The notes: generated by a model from the sequence alone, not told the origin. A stretch of DNA of 64,000 bases from DATMNR01 sp963702765 (GCA_963702765.1 CAVPEB010000055.1:62001-126000); one strand, 5' to 3'; shown: positions 7,346 to 17,457, counted from the stretch's first letter. Program-made: numbers and translations.

Positions 7346-10300
7346 TTAGCCAACGAAGCCCTGGCGTATGGCGTAGGCGACGGCGGATGCGCGTCCAGGA
7401 ACGTCAAGTTTTACGTATGTGTTTGCCAGGTGACGATTGACTGTTCGGGGGCTGATAACGAGAATGTCAGCAACTTCGCGGTCGGTATGTCCTTCAGCTA
7501 CGAGTCGCAGGACTTCCAATTCTCGTTTCGTGAGGTGGAGGTCGAGCAGGTATTCAGGGTGTGTAATATGCTGCTGAATGATGCGGTTCGATGGTTTTTC
7601 ATCCTGACGATGCCCAAGTTGTCTCACGCCTTCACGAAATGTCTCGACGAGGTTGGCGGCTCGCTGCATCTGATACTTCAGAAAAAGCTCATGTGCTTGA
7701 TTGCATAGATCAAGTATATCTTGCAGAGAAGCATATCCTTTTTCAGGAGTCTCGTTCTTACTACGCATCAGATTCATGCGCGCCTTCTCATAAAGAATTG
7801 CAGCTTGTTCTGGTTGGTTACCTGCCCGATGGCAAAGCTCCAGACCATTATCAAAGGCCTGCTCCGCTTTGCTCCAGTTTCCTTCTGTTGCGGCTACTTC
7901 TCCTAAAATGCGATCTACAGAGACGCCGTAATACATAAAGCCCTGTAAAGCCTGAATGCGTTGAATGTACCTGGCAGCCTGCTCGTTTGCTCCAAGATGC
8001 AGGTACGCTTCAGCGAGGAATGGGATGTAGAAATGGCCGCTATACCCAACCGGTTCTTTCAATGCTACTGCCAGTTCCAATTGTGCCTGTGCAGTTGAAC
8101 GGCGACCTGTTATAGCTAGAAAGTGCCCATAGAGAGCCATGATGCTTGCATACCATTCGGTATTGATAGATGCCTGGATGGCGCCCTTAAATTGTTGTTC
8201 AGCCACCTGCCAATCACCCTGTCGAAAAGATAATTCGGCTTGAGCCTGTAATGTTACTGCTTTGAGACGATCATTATTGGTTGCTTGCGCCTCTTGCATC
8301 GACTGCTTGAAATGCGACTCGCTTGCAGGCCAATCCCCATGTCCAAGCGCCATAACACCCTGATTCCAGTACAGCCAGCCAAGCACATAACGAACACCAT
8401 AACGACGAGCAAGTTCAAGACCGCGTAGATTGTACAGACGTGCCTTTTCCATTTCACCCAGTGCCTGGTAGATGATGCCCAGGCCCTGATCTCCGAGCGC
8501 TGCGCGGAATGGATCGCCAACTGCGATATAAAGCTCGCGTGCCTGTTCTTGCAGGCGAATAGCTTCATGAATATGCTCTCCCCAGCCGCGTATCCAACCT
8601 ATAAAATGCAATGCGAATGCCTGGCTGCCTCGATCGCCAATCTCTGTTGCGAGGTGGTATGATTGCCAAAATGCCTCTTCTGCTTCTTGTCCGCGTAAAA
8701 GTAAAATATCAAGGGTTGCCTGTGCCTGTAACAAAAGGATACGCTCGGCAGCACTCACCTGCTGTAAATTCAGCACGCCGATACCCACTGCGAGGCTTCG
8801 TGAGGATATCCATGGAACCTGATCGATGGTGCTAAATGTTTCTTGGAAATTGCTTGTGTTTACATCCAGAGATTTGCGGGCGGATTGAAGATGAGCAAGC
8901 GCAAGCTCGTATTTACCTTGCATACGATACGCATCAGCCATACAACGATTAACCTGAGCAGAGAGAAGTGCAAACTGTGAAGATTGTTGATCCGAAGTAA
9001 ATTTCTCACGTTGTATTTGCTCTAATGCCTGTTGGAAGGCCTCTAAAGCTCGTTCTAGCTCTCCTAGTTTAAACCAGCTTTCTCCAATAGAAAAATGTAG
9101 AAACGCGGGAGATCCTTCGCTTCGCTCAGGATGACAATTTTCCCCTTCAGGATGACGATTTTCATCCATCAACGCGAGCGCCATACGAAAATGACTGATG
9201 ACTTCTCGATGTGCCTGAACACGCGTTGCATTTTCACCAGCCAGTAGACTCCATCGGAGCGCGGCCTCTTTTTCGCCGCTTAACACAAAATGGGGAGCCA
9301 GTTCAGCAGCATGTGTCCCTGCAGTTTCACCATAGCTTACTTCCAATGCCGCACCAATCGCGCCATGCAATGCTTTTGCCCGATCAGCTGGAACTTCATT
9401 ACTCAGCACTTCTTGCACAATACCCTGGCAGAACATATACGTTGGTGAAGTAATAGGAGATGCATAGATATTCTGCTTAGCGTCGTCGGTGCTCTCGTTT
9501 ACATATTCATCCAGGATGGTGGTCGAGACAGGTGACCTGGCGATCAGACCCGCCTGCATCGCTTCATCTATACTGGATTGGATATTAACTGTATCCGTCA
9601 AAGTACCCATAACCATAACTAACGCCTGCAAGGGAAATGTGCGTCCAAAAAGCGAAGCGACACGCAGGAGTTCGCAGCAAGTAACGCTCAGTCCTTGCAA
9701 GCGTTGTTCCACCGCATAGGTAATACCCAGCGGCAATTCTGGGCCAATGACGCGTGTCATCCGCCAGACCCCATCAGAAAGAATAAGCCCACCATCCAGA
9801 GTAAGCATGCGCACCAACTCTTCTAGAAAGAAGGGATTGCCTCCAACACGCGAGAGGAGAGATTTGGTGAGGCTCTCAGGTAGGGAACCTGGCAATAGCG
9901 TATACAAGTGATCCTCCATAGCACCTGCACTGAGCGGCCCAAGTGGGATGAAAAGCAACAGACCCTGGCGCATTAATTCTCCCAATGCTCGCGTTGCTGC
10001 AAGATTTGTAGATGTTGAAACCATGCTATCATCAGAAACCACAGTGCGATTGAACGAGCCCGGCGGGCGCGTGGCTCCAGCCAATGCAACATGGCTCGCA
10101 TGCAAACGCACTGTAAGATACATCATCAGTTCCAGGCTGGCACTGTCAGACCAATGCAAGTTATCTATGCACAAAAGCAGCGGACGATCCATAGCCATGC
10201 GTTCCAGCAGCGTGGCTATGGCATCAAAGAGTCGGAACTTGACCTGATCGGGTGAAAGCACCTCCGAAGCGACTGCTACCTGCGCCATTCCGGGGAGTTC

Positions 10301-10741
10301 TGGAAAGAGGCTAGACAAGGCAGTTACAAGGGGAGTACCCATCATAGAAATCGGGTTAGTTATAGATGAGGACAATTCAATACCTTCAGCTTCAAGTCCC
10401 ATATAACGACGCAATTGTTTAGGGTTTGATGTGCGCAGAACCGGTCGGAGAGCCTCAATGAAGGGCAAATATGGAAACATAGCGCCGGACTCGTAAGCGC
10501 GGCCATCCAAAACTCGAAAGCCGCGTGCTCTGGCTTCTACGAACATCTCTGCCAGCAAGCGAGATTTGCCAACTCCCATTTCGCCACTGATAGTCAAAGC
10601 ACGCGCTCCGAACTGTCGATCGAGCGCGACAGTATCCAGGAGCGTACACATTAACTGCACTTCGGAATCCCGCCCTACCAGTGGTAGGAGGGTCGCAAGA
10701 AGTTCTAAACCTGAAAGTGGATCAGCAAAAGGTGCCTGCAT
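7346..10741 (-). CDS. Large LuxR-family transcriptional regulator with AAA ATPase and TPR domains
   Basis: An 1131-aa regulator of the MalT/LAL type. Residues 53-60 carry Walker A (GEMGVGKS), Walker B is in LLLCIDNLHWSD, the middle is an alpha-helical TPR array, and the last 65 residues hold a LuxR HTH (LTKRELEVLRLVAEG, RTVNRHL). I start it at ATG 10741, which follows GGAGACATT; the frame is open for 36 more codons upstream, but those derive from a repeat. Around 9107-9135 the frame contains an in-frame dispersed repeat that translates as CHPERSEGSPAF. The ligand and targets are unknown. Confidence 0.88.
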   Translation of the reverse strand: MQAPFADPLSGLELLATLLPLVGRDSEVQLMCTLLDTVALDRQFGARALTISGEMGVGKSRLLAEMFVEARARGFRVLDGRAYESGAMFPYLPFIEALRPVLRTSNPKQLRRYMGLEAEGIELSSSITNPISMMGTPLVTALSSLFPELPGMAQVAVASEVLSPDQVKFRLFDAIATLLERMAMDRPLLLCIDNLHWSDSASLELMMYLTVRLHASHVALAGATRPPGSFNRTVVSDDSMVSTSTNLAATRALGELMRQGLLLFIPLGPLSAGAMEDHLYTLLPGSLPESLTKSLLSRVGGNPFFLEELVRMLTLDGGLILSDGVWRMTRVIGPELPLGITYAVEQRLQGLSVTCCELLRVASLFGRTFPLQALVMVMGTLTDTVNIQSSIDEAMQAGLIARSPVSTTILDEYVNESTDDAKQNIYASPITSPTYMFCQGIVQEVLSNEVPADRAKALHGAIGAALEVSYGETAGTHAAELAPHFVLSGEKEAALRWSLLAGENATRVQAHREVISHFRMALALMDENRHPEGENCHPERSEGSPAFLHFSIGESWFKLGELERALEAFQQALEQIQREKFTSDQQSSQFALLSAQVNRCMADAYRMQGKYELALAHLQSARKSLDVNTSNFQETFSTIDQVPWISSRSLAVGIGVLNLQQVSAAERILLLQAQATLDILLLRGQEAEEAFWQSYHLATEIGDRGSQAFALHFIGWIRGWGEHIHEAIRLQEQARELYIAVGDPFRAALGDQGLGIIYQALGEMEKARLYNLRGLELARRYGVRYVLGWLYWNQGVMALGHGDWPASESHFKQSMQEAQATNNDRLKAVTLQAQAELSFRQGDWQVAEQQFKGAIQASINTEWYASIMALYGHFLAITGRRSTAQAQLELAVALKEPVGYSGHFYIPFLAEAYLHLGANEQAARYIQRIQALQGFMYYGVSVDRILGEVAATEGNWSKAEQAFDNGLELCHRAGNQPEQAAILYEKARMNLMRSKNETPEKGYASLQDILDLCNQAHELFLKYQMQRAANLVETFREGVRQLGHRQDEKPSNRIIQQHITHPEYLLDLHLTKRELEVLRLVAEGHTDREVADILVISPRTVNRHLANTYVKLDVPGRASAVAYAIRQGFVG

Positions 10742-10768
10742 AATGTCTCCAAGGCAGAGAACCCTCTC

Positions 10769-10838
10769 AGGGCGACCGCAAGGGTCTGGCCTGGGCTTTC
10801 CTAATACATAGGACTCCTCCCAGGGCGACCGCAAGGGT
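10769..10838. repeat. Two copies of the AGGGCGACCGCAAGGGT repeat
   Basis: The 17-mer AGGGCGACCGCAAGGGT is present at 10769-10785 and 10822-10838, upstream of the LuxR start. A third identical copy is inside purL (49935-49951), and a 16/17 match on the opposite strand is at 46720-46736 near purF. Confidence 0.75.
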
Positions 10839-10883
10839 CCCCACCCCACACCACTCTACCCCCGCCCTTACAATGACTACGGA

Positions 10884-11333
10884 TTACGATTTTTGGTCAC
10901 GAGTAACCGTGATTTCTGATTTTGCTTTGTGTTCAGAAAAGCGTGGTATGATGTCATGATAGATGAAAAGGGCATAATAGACAAGTAAGAATGGCACATC
11001 GAACAAAAAGTAGATCCAGAAAGCTGACGAGGCGTTCAGCCAGAGCAAATGATACAGTAGAGCGACTGCCACAAGTGTTCCATAAACAAGCGCCACCAGG
11101 GCCAGCGGACGCACTCGTGCCCATTCCTTTTCTGTAGCAAGCCAGAAAGCCCCAACAGCGTTGCCGATAATAATGGCACCGATGAAACGATCTAAGATAG
11201 CAGGGATACTTGTTGGCCAGAGGGCAAAGTGCAGCTCTGGTAAAAAGAAGAAACCCAGGCCAACGATCAGATTGACGAGGCCTGCAAGAAATGCCAGCAC
11301 ACGCTCTAGCGGACTAAATGTAAGATGATTCAT
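10884..11333 (-). CDS. Small integral membrane protein of unknown function
   Basis: A 149-aa protein with four predicted membrane helices (about residues 10-30, 45-65, 75-95, 105-130) and short charged loops. I do not recognise the family; its size and topology resemble many four-helix DUF proteins. It is read in the same direction as the LuxR gene, 142 bp upstream of it, with repeats in between, so co-transcription is uncertain. The ATG follows GGGAGGG. Confidence 0.7.
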   Translation of the reverse strand: MNHLTFSPLERVLAFLAGLVNLIVGLGFFFLPELHFALWPTSIPAILDRFIGAIIIGNAVGAFWLATEKEWARVRPLALVALVYGTLVAVALLYHLLWLNASSAFWIYFLFDVPFLLVYYALFIYHDIIPRFSEHKAKSEITVTRDQKS

Positions 11334-11409
11334 AACTCAGCCCTCCCTTACTGATCATGTTACGCAACGATTATACTATATATAAGCCAATAGTGAATCC
11401 GTAGTTATT

Positions 11410-11527
11410 CTTAGCAGGGGTTTTTGAATGTTTCTCTTCTCCCCCACCCCGGGAACTTGGGATTTTGTGGGGACACCCCACACCCCGCCAAGGGCCCTTG
11501 CAGGCCCCTTAGAACCCCCTGCTGAAT
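11410..11527. repeat. MITE-like repeat related to family A
   Basis: The ends TTAGCAGGGGtTTTTGAA and its near-complement TTcAGCAGGGGGTTcTAA are inverted. Inside are CCCCGGGaacTTGGGA, TGTGGGGaCACCCCACA and GGGCCCTTGCAGGCCCC palindromes. It lies between the membrane-protein gene and the three-domain fusion gene and contains no gene. Confidence 0.6.
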
Positions 11528-11566
11528 AGTCATATTAACTCTTATAAAGATTCCAGGAGCAGATGC

Positions 11567-14500
11567 ATGTTGAACAATAATAAGCCATTTTTCACTGTAG
11601 AAGATGCTAGCCGCCTGGCTTTAGAACTCTATGGCCTGCATGTAGAGGTGCGCACATTGCCAGGCGAACGTGACTGCAACTTCCACTTGAAGACCGAAAC
11701 GGGACAAGAGTTGGTTCTGAAAATTGCACCCGCAGTGGAGCAGTTAGAGACAATCGACTTGCAAAACAAAGCTTTAGAGCACCTTGCAGCATACGATCAT
11801 GCGCTCTTATTGCCTCATGTACGTCCCACAACAACAGGCAAAACCATCGGAACGGTTATAGACACTGATGGCACATCGCATTTCGTAAGAATACTTACAT
11901 ACATTCCTGGTAATGTTTTGGCGGAAACAAGGCCTCATACACCTGAATTGTTGTATAGCCTTGGCAGCCTGATGGGCACAATGGATTCTGCATTACAAGA
12001 TTTCAAGCATGCTGCCGCGCATCGCACATTGAAATGGGACTTGCAGCATACAAGTTGGATCCATGATTACCTACATTATATTGATCAACCCGAACGTAGG
12101 GCGATCGTCGAGCACTTTCTCGCGGAGTACGAAACTCAGGTGTTGCCTCTTTTGCCAAATCTGCGTATGAGCGTCATACATAATGATGCCAACGATTACA
12201 ATGTGCTGGTCGATGATATAGGCGCAGGTGCCAGACGAGTAGTTAGTGTGCTTGACTTTGGCGACATGGTTCACACATACACAATTTGCGAACTTGCCAT
12301 TGCCTGCGCATATGCAATGATGCACAAACCTGATCCCATCACGGCAGCCACACATATCGTGACTGGGTATCATAAAGCATTCGCACTTAACGAGGCAGAA
12401 ATCGAAGCGCTTTATCCCCTGATTTGCGCCAGACTCCTTATAAGCGTGGTCAACTCGGCATACCAGCAGAAGATTGAACCTCAGAATCACTACCTGATGA
12501 TCAGCGAACAACCTGCATGGTCACTCCTTGAGCAGCTTGTGAACATTCACCCGAGATTAGCTCACTATACGTTTCGCAAGGCTTGCCAGTTAACACCTTG
12601 TCCGAGTAGCAACGCAGTAACCGATTGGTTGAAAAGCAATAATGACAAGATGGGACACGTGGTTGAATCAGACTTGCATGTCACGAAAAATGTCGTCTTC
12701 GATTTGAGCATGGGAAGCCGAGAATTGGGCAATTTGACAGAGTTGTCCGATGTTGAGCTGTTTACGCGCAAACTTTTCGACAAGATGAAGGCGGAGCGTA
12801 GCCAGGTTGGCATAGGCCGATATAACGAGGCACGGCCAATATACACAAGTGACCAATATAAATTGGCAGGGAATGATGGACCGGAATGGCGCACAGTACA
12901 CATAGGCCTCGATATTTTCATGGAGGCGGGTACCCCCATTCTGGCACCGATTGATGGAGTAGTACATAGTTTTCACAATAATGACTCACCACTCGACTAT
13001 GGCCCGACGATCATTCTGCAACACACGGTAAGTCACAATGAGACACAACTTCTATTTTATACGCTGTATGGTCATCTAAGCGCAGACTCACTCGAAGGTC
13101 TTTACGAGGGCAAACCTATTGCTCTGGGAACACCATTTTGTAAGATTGGCAACTATCCAGTCAATGGGGGATGGCCACCACATTTACATTTCCAAATTAT
13201 CACCGATATGCTTGACAGGATAGGCGAGTTCCCTGGTGTAGCGAGACCTAGCCAGAGAGAAGTCTGGTTGAGTATAAGCCCCGATCCGAATCTCATCGTA
13301 GGCATTCCCACGGAGAGCTTTCCTGAAGATGATCTAAGCATCGAGGAGATTCGCAAGGAGAGAGAAGAGCATATAGGGAAGTCTTTGAGCATCTCCTATC
13401 AGAAACCACTTAAGATTGTGCGAGGTTCAATGCAGTACCTGTACGATGAAGAGGGTCGCGCTTACCTGGACGCCGTCAATAATGTGAGCCATGTAGGCCA
13501 CTGTCATCCACGAGTAGTCAGGGCAGGACAGGAACAAATGGCAGTGCTCAACACTAATACACGCTACCTGCATGACAACCTTGTACGCTACGCACGGCGG
13601 CTATGCGAGACACTACCAGAGCCATTGCGAGTATGTTACTTTGTATGTTCGGGTAGCGAGGCAAATGAGCTTGCGTTACGACTCGCACGAACACATACGC
13701 AACGAAAAGACTTGATAGTGGTCGATGTTGCATATCATGGCAATACAACAAGCCTTATAGAGATCAGCCCATATAAGTTCGAGGGACCAGGAGGAGCAGG
13801 GGCACCAGCATATGTTCACAAAGTGCCAATGCCAGATGTCTATCGCGGAGAGTATAAACAAGATGATCCACAAGCAGGGGAGAAGTGTGCGCGCTACATC
13901 CAACAAACTCTCCTGGAGATGGAGAAAAATGGGAGTGAGATAGCAGCTTTCATCTGTGAATCATTATTAGGGTGCGGTGGGCAAATTGTTTTACCTCAGC
14001 ATTATCTGAAGGAAGCGTACAGGTATATACGAAACGCAGGTGGAGTGTGTATAGCAGACGAAGTACAGGTTGGGTTTGGTCGCGTCGGCACACATTTCTG
14101 GGGATTCGAGACGCAAGGCATTGTACCCGATATTGTGACGATGGGCAAACCAATCGGGAATGGACACCCCCTGGCAGCAGTTGTAACAACGCAAGAGATT
14201 GCAGCTTCTTTTAATAATGGTATGGAATACTTCAACACATTTGGCGGTAATCCTGTATCATGCGCAATCGGGTTGGCTGTGCTTGATGTCATCGCTGAAG
14301 AAGGTTTGCAGGAGAACGCACAACGTGTTGGCACGCATTTGATAGATGGCATTAGAGCATTAATGGGAAAGCATAGCTTAATTGGTGATGTGCGCGGGCT
14401 TGGGCTCTTTGTAGGTATTGAGTTGGTATTGGATCGCCGTACACTGACTCCCGCGCCTGAACAAGCATCATATATCGCGAACCGCATGAGGGAACGCGGC

Positions 14501-14638
14501 ATTCTATTGAGTACCGATGGGCCTTTCCATAATGTATTAAAGATCAAGCCACCACTTGTATTTACGGAAGATAATGCGGATTTTCTGGTGTGTACGTTGG
14601 ATGAGATTTTAGGAGAGGATTTAGCGAGAGTATCATAA
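11567..14638 (+). CDS. Three-domain fusion: APH-type kinase, M23 peptidase, class III aminotransferase
   Basis: A 1023-aa cytoplasmic protein with no signal peptide. Residues 1-340 are an aminoglycoside phosphotransferase/hydroxylysine-kinase-like domain with HNDANDYN (H205, D207, N212) and DFGD near residue 230. Residues 430-570 are an M23 (LytM-like) domain keeping all zinc ligands, HxxxD at H445/D449 and HLH at 539-541. Residues 590-1023 are a class III PLP transaminase with the PLP lysine K861 in TMGKPIGNGHP. The kinase and aminotransferase parts resemble vertebrate hydroxylysine kinase and its partner phospho-lyases AGXT2L1/2, so an ATP-dependent phosphorylation followed by PLP-dependent elimination on an amino alcohol is likely (inference). 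The M23 role is unknown. AGGAGC precedes the ATG. Confidence 0.85.
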   Translation: MLNNNKPFFTVEDASRLALELYGLHVEVRTLPGERDCNFHLKTETGQELVLKIAPAVEQLETIDLQNKALEHLAAYDHALLLPHVRPTTTGKTIGTVIDTDGTSHFVRILTYIPGNVLAETRPHTPELLYSLGSLMGTMDSALQDFKHAAAHRTLKWDLQHTSWIHDYLHYIDQPERRAIVEHFLAEYETQVLPLLPNLRMSVIHNDANDYNVLVDDIGAGARRVVSVLDFGDMVHTYTICELAIACAYAMMHKPDPITAATHIVTGYHKAFALNEAEIEALYPLICARLLISVVNSAYQQKIEPQNHYLMISEQPAWSLLEQLVNIHPRLAHYTFRKACQLTPCPSSNAVTDWLKSNNDKMGHVVESDLHVTKNVVFDLSMGSRELGNLTELSDVELFTRKLFDKMKAERSQVGIGRYNEARPIYTSDQYKLAGNDGPEWRTVHIGLDIFMEAGTPILAPIDGVVHSFHNNDSPLDYGPTIILQHTVSHNETQLLFYTLYGHLSADSLEGLYEGKPIALGTPFCKIGNYPVNGGWPPHLHFQIITDMLDRIGEFPGVARPSQREVWLSISPDPNLIVGIPTESFPEDDLSIEEIRKEREEHIGKSLSISYQKPLKIVRGSMQYLYDEEGRAYLDAVNNVSHVGHCHPRVVRAGQEQMAVLNTNTRYLHDNLVRYARRLCETLPEPLRVCYFVCSGSEANELALRLARTHTQRKDLIVVDVAYHGNTTSLIEISPYKFEGPGGAGAPAYVHKVPMPDVYRGEYKQDDPQAGEKCARYIQQTLLEMEKNGSEIAAFICESLLGCGGQIVLPQHYLKEAYRYIRNAGGVCIADEVQVGFGRVGTHFWGFETQGIVPDIVTMGKPIGNGHPLAAVVTTQEIAASFNNGMEYFNTFGGNPVSCAIGLAVLDVIAEEGLQENAQRVGTHLIDGIRALMGKHSLIGDVRGLGLFVGIELVLDRRTLTPAPEQASYIANRMRERGILLSTDGPFHNVLKIKPPLVFTEDNADFLVCTLDEILGEDLARVS

Positions 14639-14764
14639 AGATTCGCTCAGCTTGAAGCTATTATACATCTCTCTCATAATTGTAGACACGTATTTGTGAC
14701 TTGGGCTACGAGTTCGTCTATATAAATAGAAGGGTTTCAAATGAGACCCTGGAGGCTCAAGCGT

Positions 14765-16336
14765 ATGAATAACGAAAGCATCTTGATAGGCAAACACTTT
14801 GGCAGATACCAGGTGAAAGCCAAAATTGCGTGCGGAGCTTCTGGCTGTGTCTACCTGGCTCAGCATGATATACTCACAAAACGCATGGCAGCGATTAAAG
14901 TGATGCATACCTCACATCTCCATTCTCCCAAAGACGTAGACAGATTCTACAGAGAGGCAGAGATTCTTGCGACACTTTCACATCCCCATATTCTTCTCAT
15001 TTATGATTTTGAGATAGACGAGGATGAAGGCCGGCCATATCTGGTGATGGAGTATGCACCAAATGGATCACTTCGAGATGTCTTGAATCGTGATCCTCAA
15101 CATCTCCTCCCGATGGCACAATCCCTTGCGATTATCGCACAAGTTGGCGAAGCTCTTTTCTATGCACATCAAAAATATTTTGTACATCGTGATGTTAAAC
15201 CAGAAAACATACTGTTCAATGCAAAAAGTGAAGCACTTCTGAGCGACTTCAGCATTGCTATTAATCAGAATATCACCTATATGGAACAAGAGTTCGATGT
15301 CATAGGCACACCATCTTACATGGCTCCGGAACAATTCGATGCACATGTGAGTAGTAGCAGCGATCAGTATGCCCTCGGTTGCGTCAGTTATGAGTTGCTG
15401 ACCGGGCGTAAACCATTCCAGGCGCACAACACGGATATGCTGATACAGAAGCATAAATACGAACATCCGATACCACTCACACAACTGAATCCACTGATCC
15501 CTCTCCATATTGAACAAGCTGTGCTGAAAGTCATGGCCAAAAGTCCTTATAACCGATTTGAGAACGTCTCTCAATTTATCAATGCGTTACAAAGTTCATC
15601 TGCTTCTCATGCATCAGATACCACCATGCCAAATCTCTCACAGATGGATAAGTGGCAATGGCTGGAAGAAGGTTCCCAATTACGCAAAATTCAACGGTAC
15701 CAGGCAGCACTGGAAGCGGATGAGCAAGCGCTGCTCCTTGATAGCACCTTCGCACTGGCCTATAACAACAAGGGCATTAGCCTTCATAATCTCAAACGGT
15801 ACGAAGCAGCATTAGAAGCTTATAATCGAGCGATTGCTTTAGATCCTCATTTAGCAGAGGCTTATAACAACAAAGCGAAGACGTTACGCAGGCTTCAGCG
15901 TTATAACGAAGCTCTCTCCGCATTTGATAAAGCTATCCTTCTTAATCCAACCTATGCTGAAGCATATTATGGCAAAAGCCGCGTATTATTTGAACTTACT
16001 CTTTATGGAGATGCGCTGGCGGCTTGTAAACATGCTATCCGACTTGATCCCAAGTTTGCGTCCGCGTATCATGGCATGGCCATTCTACTCATTCAATTTG
16101 GGCAATATTCTGAGGCACTTAACGCAATTGAAACAGCGATTCACATTGATGCTCAGCAAGCCACATTTCACTATATTAGAGCAAATATACTTCAACGGTT
16201 AGGTAGAACAGTAGAAGCTCAGCAGGCCTATGAAAAGGGAAATCAGTTAGCAAGCCGAAATGAGAAGAACTGCCATCAGAGACAGTTCTTCTCATCCTGG
16301 ATGCGATATTCAGGTTGTTACGGGATGTTTAACTAA
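14765..16336 (+). CDS. Hanks-type Ser/Thr protein kinase with C-terminal TPRs
   Basis: A 523-aa cytoplasmic kinase. Present are the glycine loop CGASGCVYLA, K45 in AAIKVM, the helix-C glutamate, HRDVKPEN at 141 onward and MAPEQ. The metal-binding motif reads DFS (161-163) instead of DFG, a tolerated change, so activity is likely. About residues 300-500 are five to six TPR units with repeated AYNNKG-type motifs. There is no transmembrane segment or PASTA domain. I prefer the ATG at 14765, which follows GGAGG by 9 bp, over the one at 14741. It is the only evidently active Ser/Thr kinase in the window and could supply phosphothreonine for the FHA proteins 5 kb downstream (inference). Confidence 0.88.
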   Translation: MNNESILIGKHFGRYQVKAKIACGASGCVYLAQHDILTKRMAAIKVMHTSHLHSPKDVDRFYREAEILATLSHPHILLIYDFEIDEDEGRPYLVMEYAPNGSLRDVLNRDPQHLLPMAQSLAIIAQVGEALFYAHQKYFVHRDVKPENILFNAKSEALLSDFSIAINQNITYMEQEFDVIGTPSYMAPEQFDAHVSSSSDQYALGCVSYELLTGRKPFQAHNTDMLIQKHKYEHPIPLTQLNPLIPLHIEQAVLKVMAKSPYNRFENVSQFINALQSSSASHASDTTMPNLSQMDKWQWLEEGSQLRKIQRYQAALEADEQALLLDSTFALAYNNKGISLHNLKRYEAALEAYNRAIALDPHLAEAYNNKAKTLRRLQRYNEALSAFDKAILLNPTYAEAYYGKSRVLFELTLYGDALAACKHAIRLDPKFASAYHGMAILLIQFGQYSEALNAIETAIHIDAQQATFHYIRANILQRLGRTVEAQQAYEKGNQLASRNEKNCHQRQFFSSWMRYSGCYGMFN

Positions 16337-16354
16337 TCGTGAACGGCCACGGGA

Positions 16355-16418
16355 GGCCGATAAATCGGCGGTGTGCACGATAAATCGGCACCTACGAGTT
16401 TCCCAGTTATTTTGTTAA
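16355..16418. repeat. Dispersed palindromic repeat, family B copy 2
   Basis: The core GGCCGATAAATCGGC, then GGTGTGCACGATAAATCGGC, ACCTACGAG and TTATTTTGTTAA, between two convergent genes. It can form nested hairpins and could act as a terminator. It matches copies at 1419 and 43642. Confidence 0.75.
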
Positions 16419-16441
16419 AAGCCATTACTACTTTACTACGA

Positions 16442-17155
16442 CTAAATCACTGACAAGGTTTGTCCATCAGTCATGGCTTGAGGTCCAGCATGTAAAGCAC
16501 CACCGCCCCCATCAAAGGGCGTGCCAGGAATATTGGGGTTATTCAATACCTTGCGTGCGAATGTTACACCGTCGAACCACATACCGACATGCTCCAACTG
16601 GATACCAGAGGCATCGCCAGACTGATCTGCCGAGGTCACATTTGAATTGCGCGCATCAGCCGCAAACGCGACAAATGTGATCAAGTGAAAGATCGATTCG
16701 CCGCTACCATCTCCGCGAGTGATTACATCTCCAACATATTCCGCGTGTCCAAAGGGTTTGGCGGATAGTTCTGTTAAGAAAACAGTAAACTTTACATTGG
16801 GCGGCATCTTCTGCACATCAACAATCAGGGTATCAAAGTCGTTGGTTTGTGGATTACCCTGGATGACTGTGACGAGACCAGTTGCATCTGGGAACAGGGT
16901 TTTGATACTGGCAGGAACAAGGGGGAACTGGACAATCAAGGAAGGATCGGCTGAAGCTAGCACTTTGACGGTGGGCGCGACCTGTCCAGAAGAGCCAAAA
17001 GCGGGCGTGCGTAATGCTAGCGCTGTTGTAGGGAAAGTTGGCGCGCCACTGCTTTGGGTTGTAGTACTGGTTGGTGTCGGCGAACTGGACGAAAATGGGC
17101 CAGAGCAAGCTGTTAGAAGGAAAGCAAGTAATAGAATGCCCAGAATGGGGATCAT
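16442..17155 (-). CDS. Predicted lipoprotein, third of three tandem exported paralogues
   Basis: A 237-aa protein starting MIPILGILLLAFLLTACS: a lipoprotein signal peptide with the lipobox Cys at residue 17. A Ser/Thr/Pro-rich linker follows. The body shares conserved segments with its two neighbours: FPLVPASIK, VDVQKMPP, KPFGHAEYVGD, RGDGSGES, EHVGMWF and the C-terminal FDGGGGALHAGPQAMTDGQT. I do not recognise a named domain. The start at 17155 follows AAGGG; an upstream in-frame ATG at 17239 comes from repeat sequence. It probably acts on the outer face of the membrane. Confidence 0.75.
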   Translation of the reverse strand: MIPILGILLLAFLLTACSGPFSSSSPTPTSTTTQSSGAPTFPTTALALRTPAFGSSGQVAPTVKVLASADPSLIVQFPLVPASIKTLFPDATGLVTVIQGNPQTNDFDTLIVDVQKMPPNVKFTVFLTELSAKPFGHAEYVGDVITRGDGSGESIFHLITFVAFAADARNSNVTSADQSGDASGIQLEHVGMWFDGVTFARKVLNNPNIPGTPFDGGGGALHAGPQAMTDGQTLSVI

Positions 17156-17268
17156 ATAACCCTTGTTTTGGAATGCAAGACCTCCAACAGGGCGACGCAA
17201 GCGTCCATCCCCTCTCTTATCGACCCCTTTTCCACGCATAAGGTATCTGCTCTCTTTCCATCCTTTTT

Positions 17269-17362
17269 AATTCGCCGCCTTCGGCGGCAAAAAAGAAAAG
17301 AGGGAAATTTCGGGGACACCCCGAACCCCGGCAGAAGGCTTTGCCCTCTGCACTCCCAAAAG
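17269..17362. repeat. MITE-like repeat related to family A
   Basis: The 302-bp gap 17156-17457 contains GCCGCCttcGGCGGC, CGGGGACACCCCG and GGCAGAAGGCTTTGCCCTCTGCACTCCC. The last block also appears in the elements at 54178 and 56140. It separates the third paralogue from the first two. Confidence 0.6.
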
Positions 17363-17457
17363 TCACCAGGACGACGCAAGCTTCCCGCCCAGCTTCCCAA
17401 CCACCCCCGTCCCTACGTACATGAAAGATTTTGTCTTTAAACATTACTATTCTCCTT

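Noticed and set aside
10742..10849. 36-codon N-terminal extension of the LuxR regulator
   Set aside because: It is encoded by repeat sequence and the internal ATG at 10741 has the ribosome binding site.
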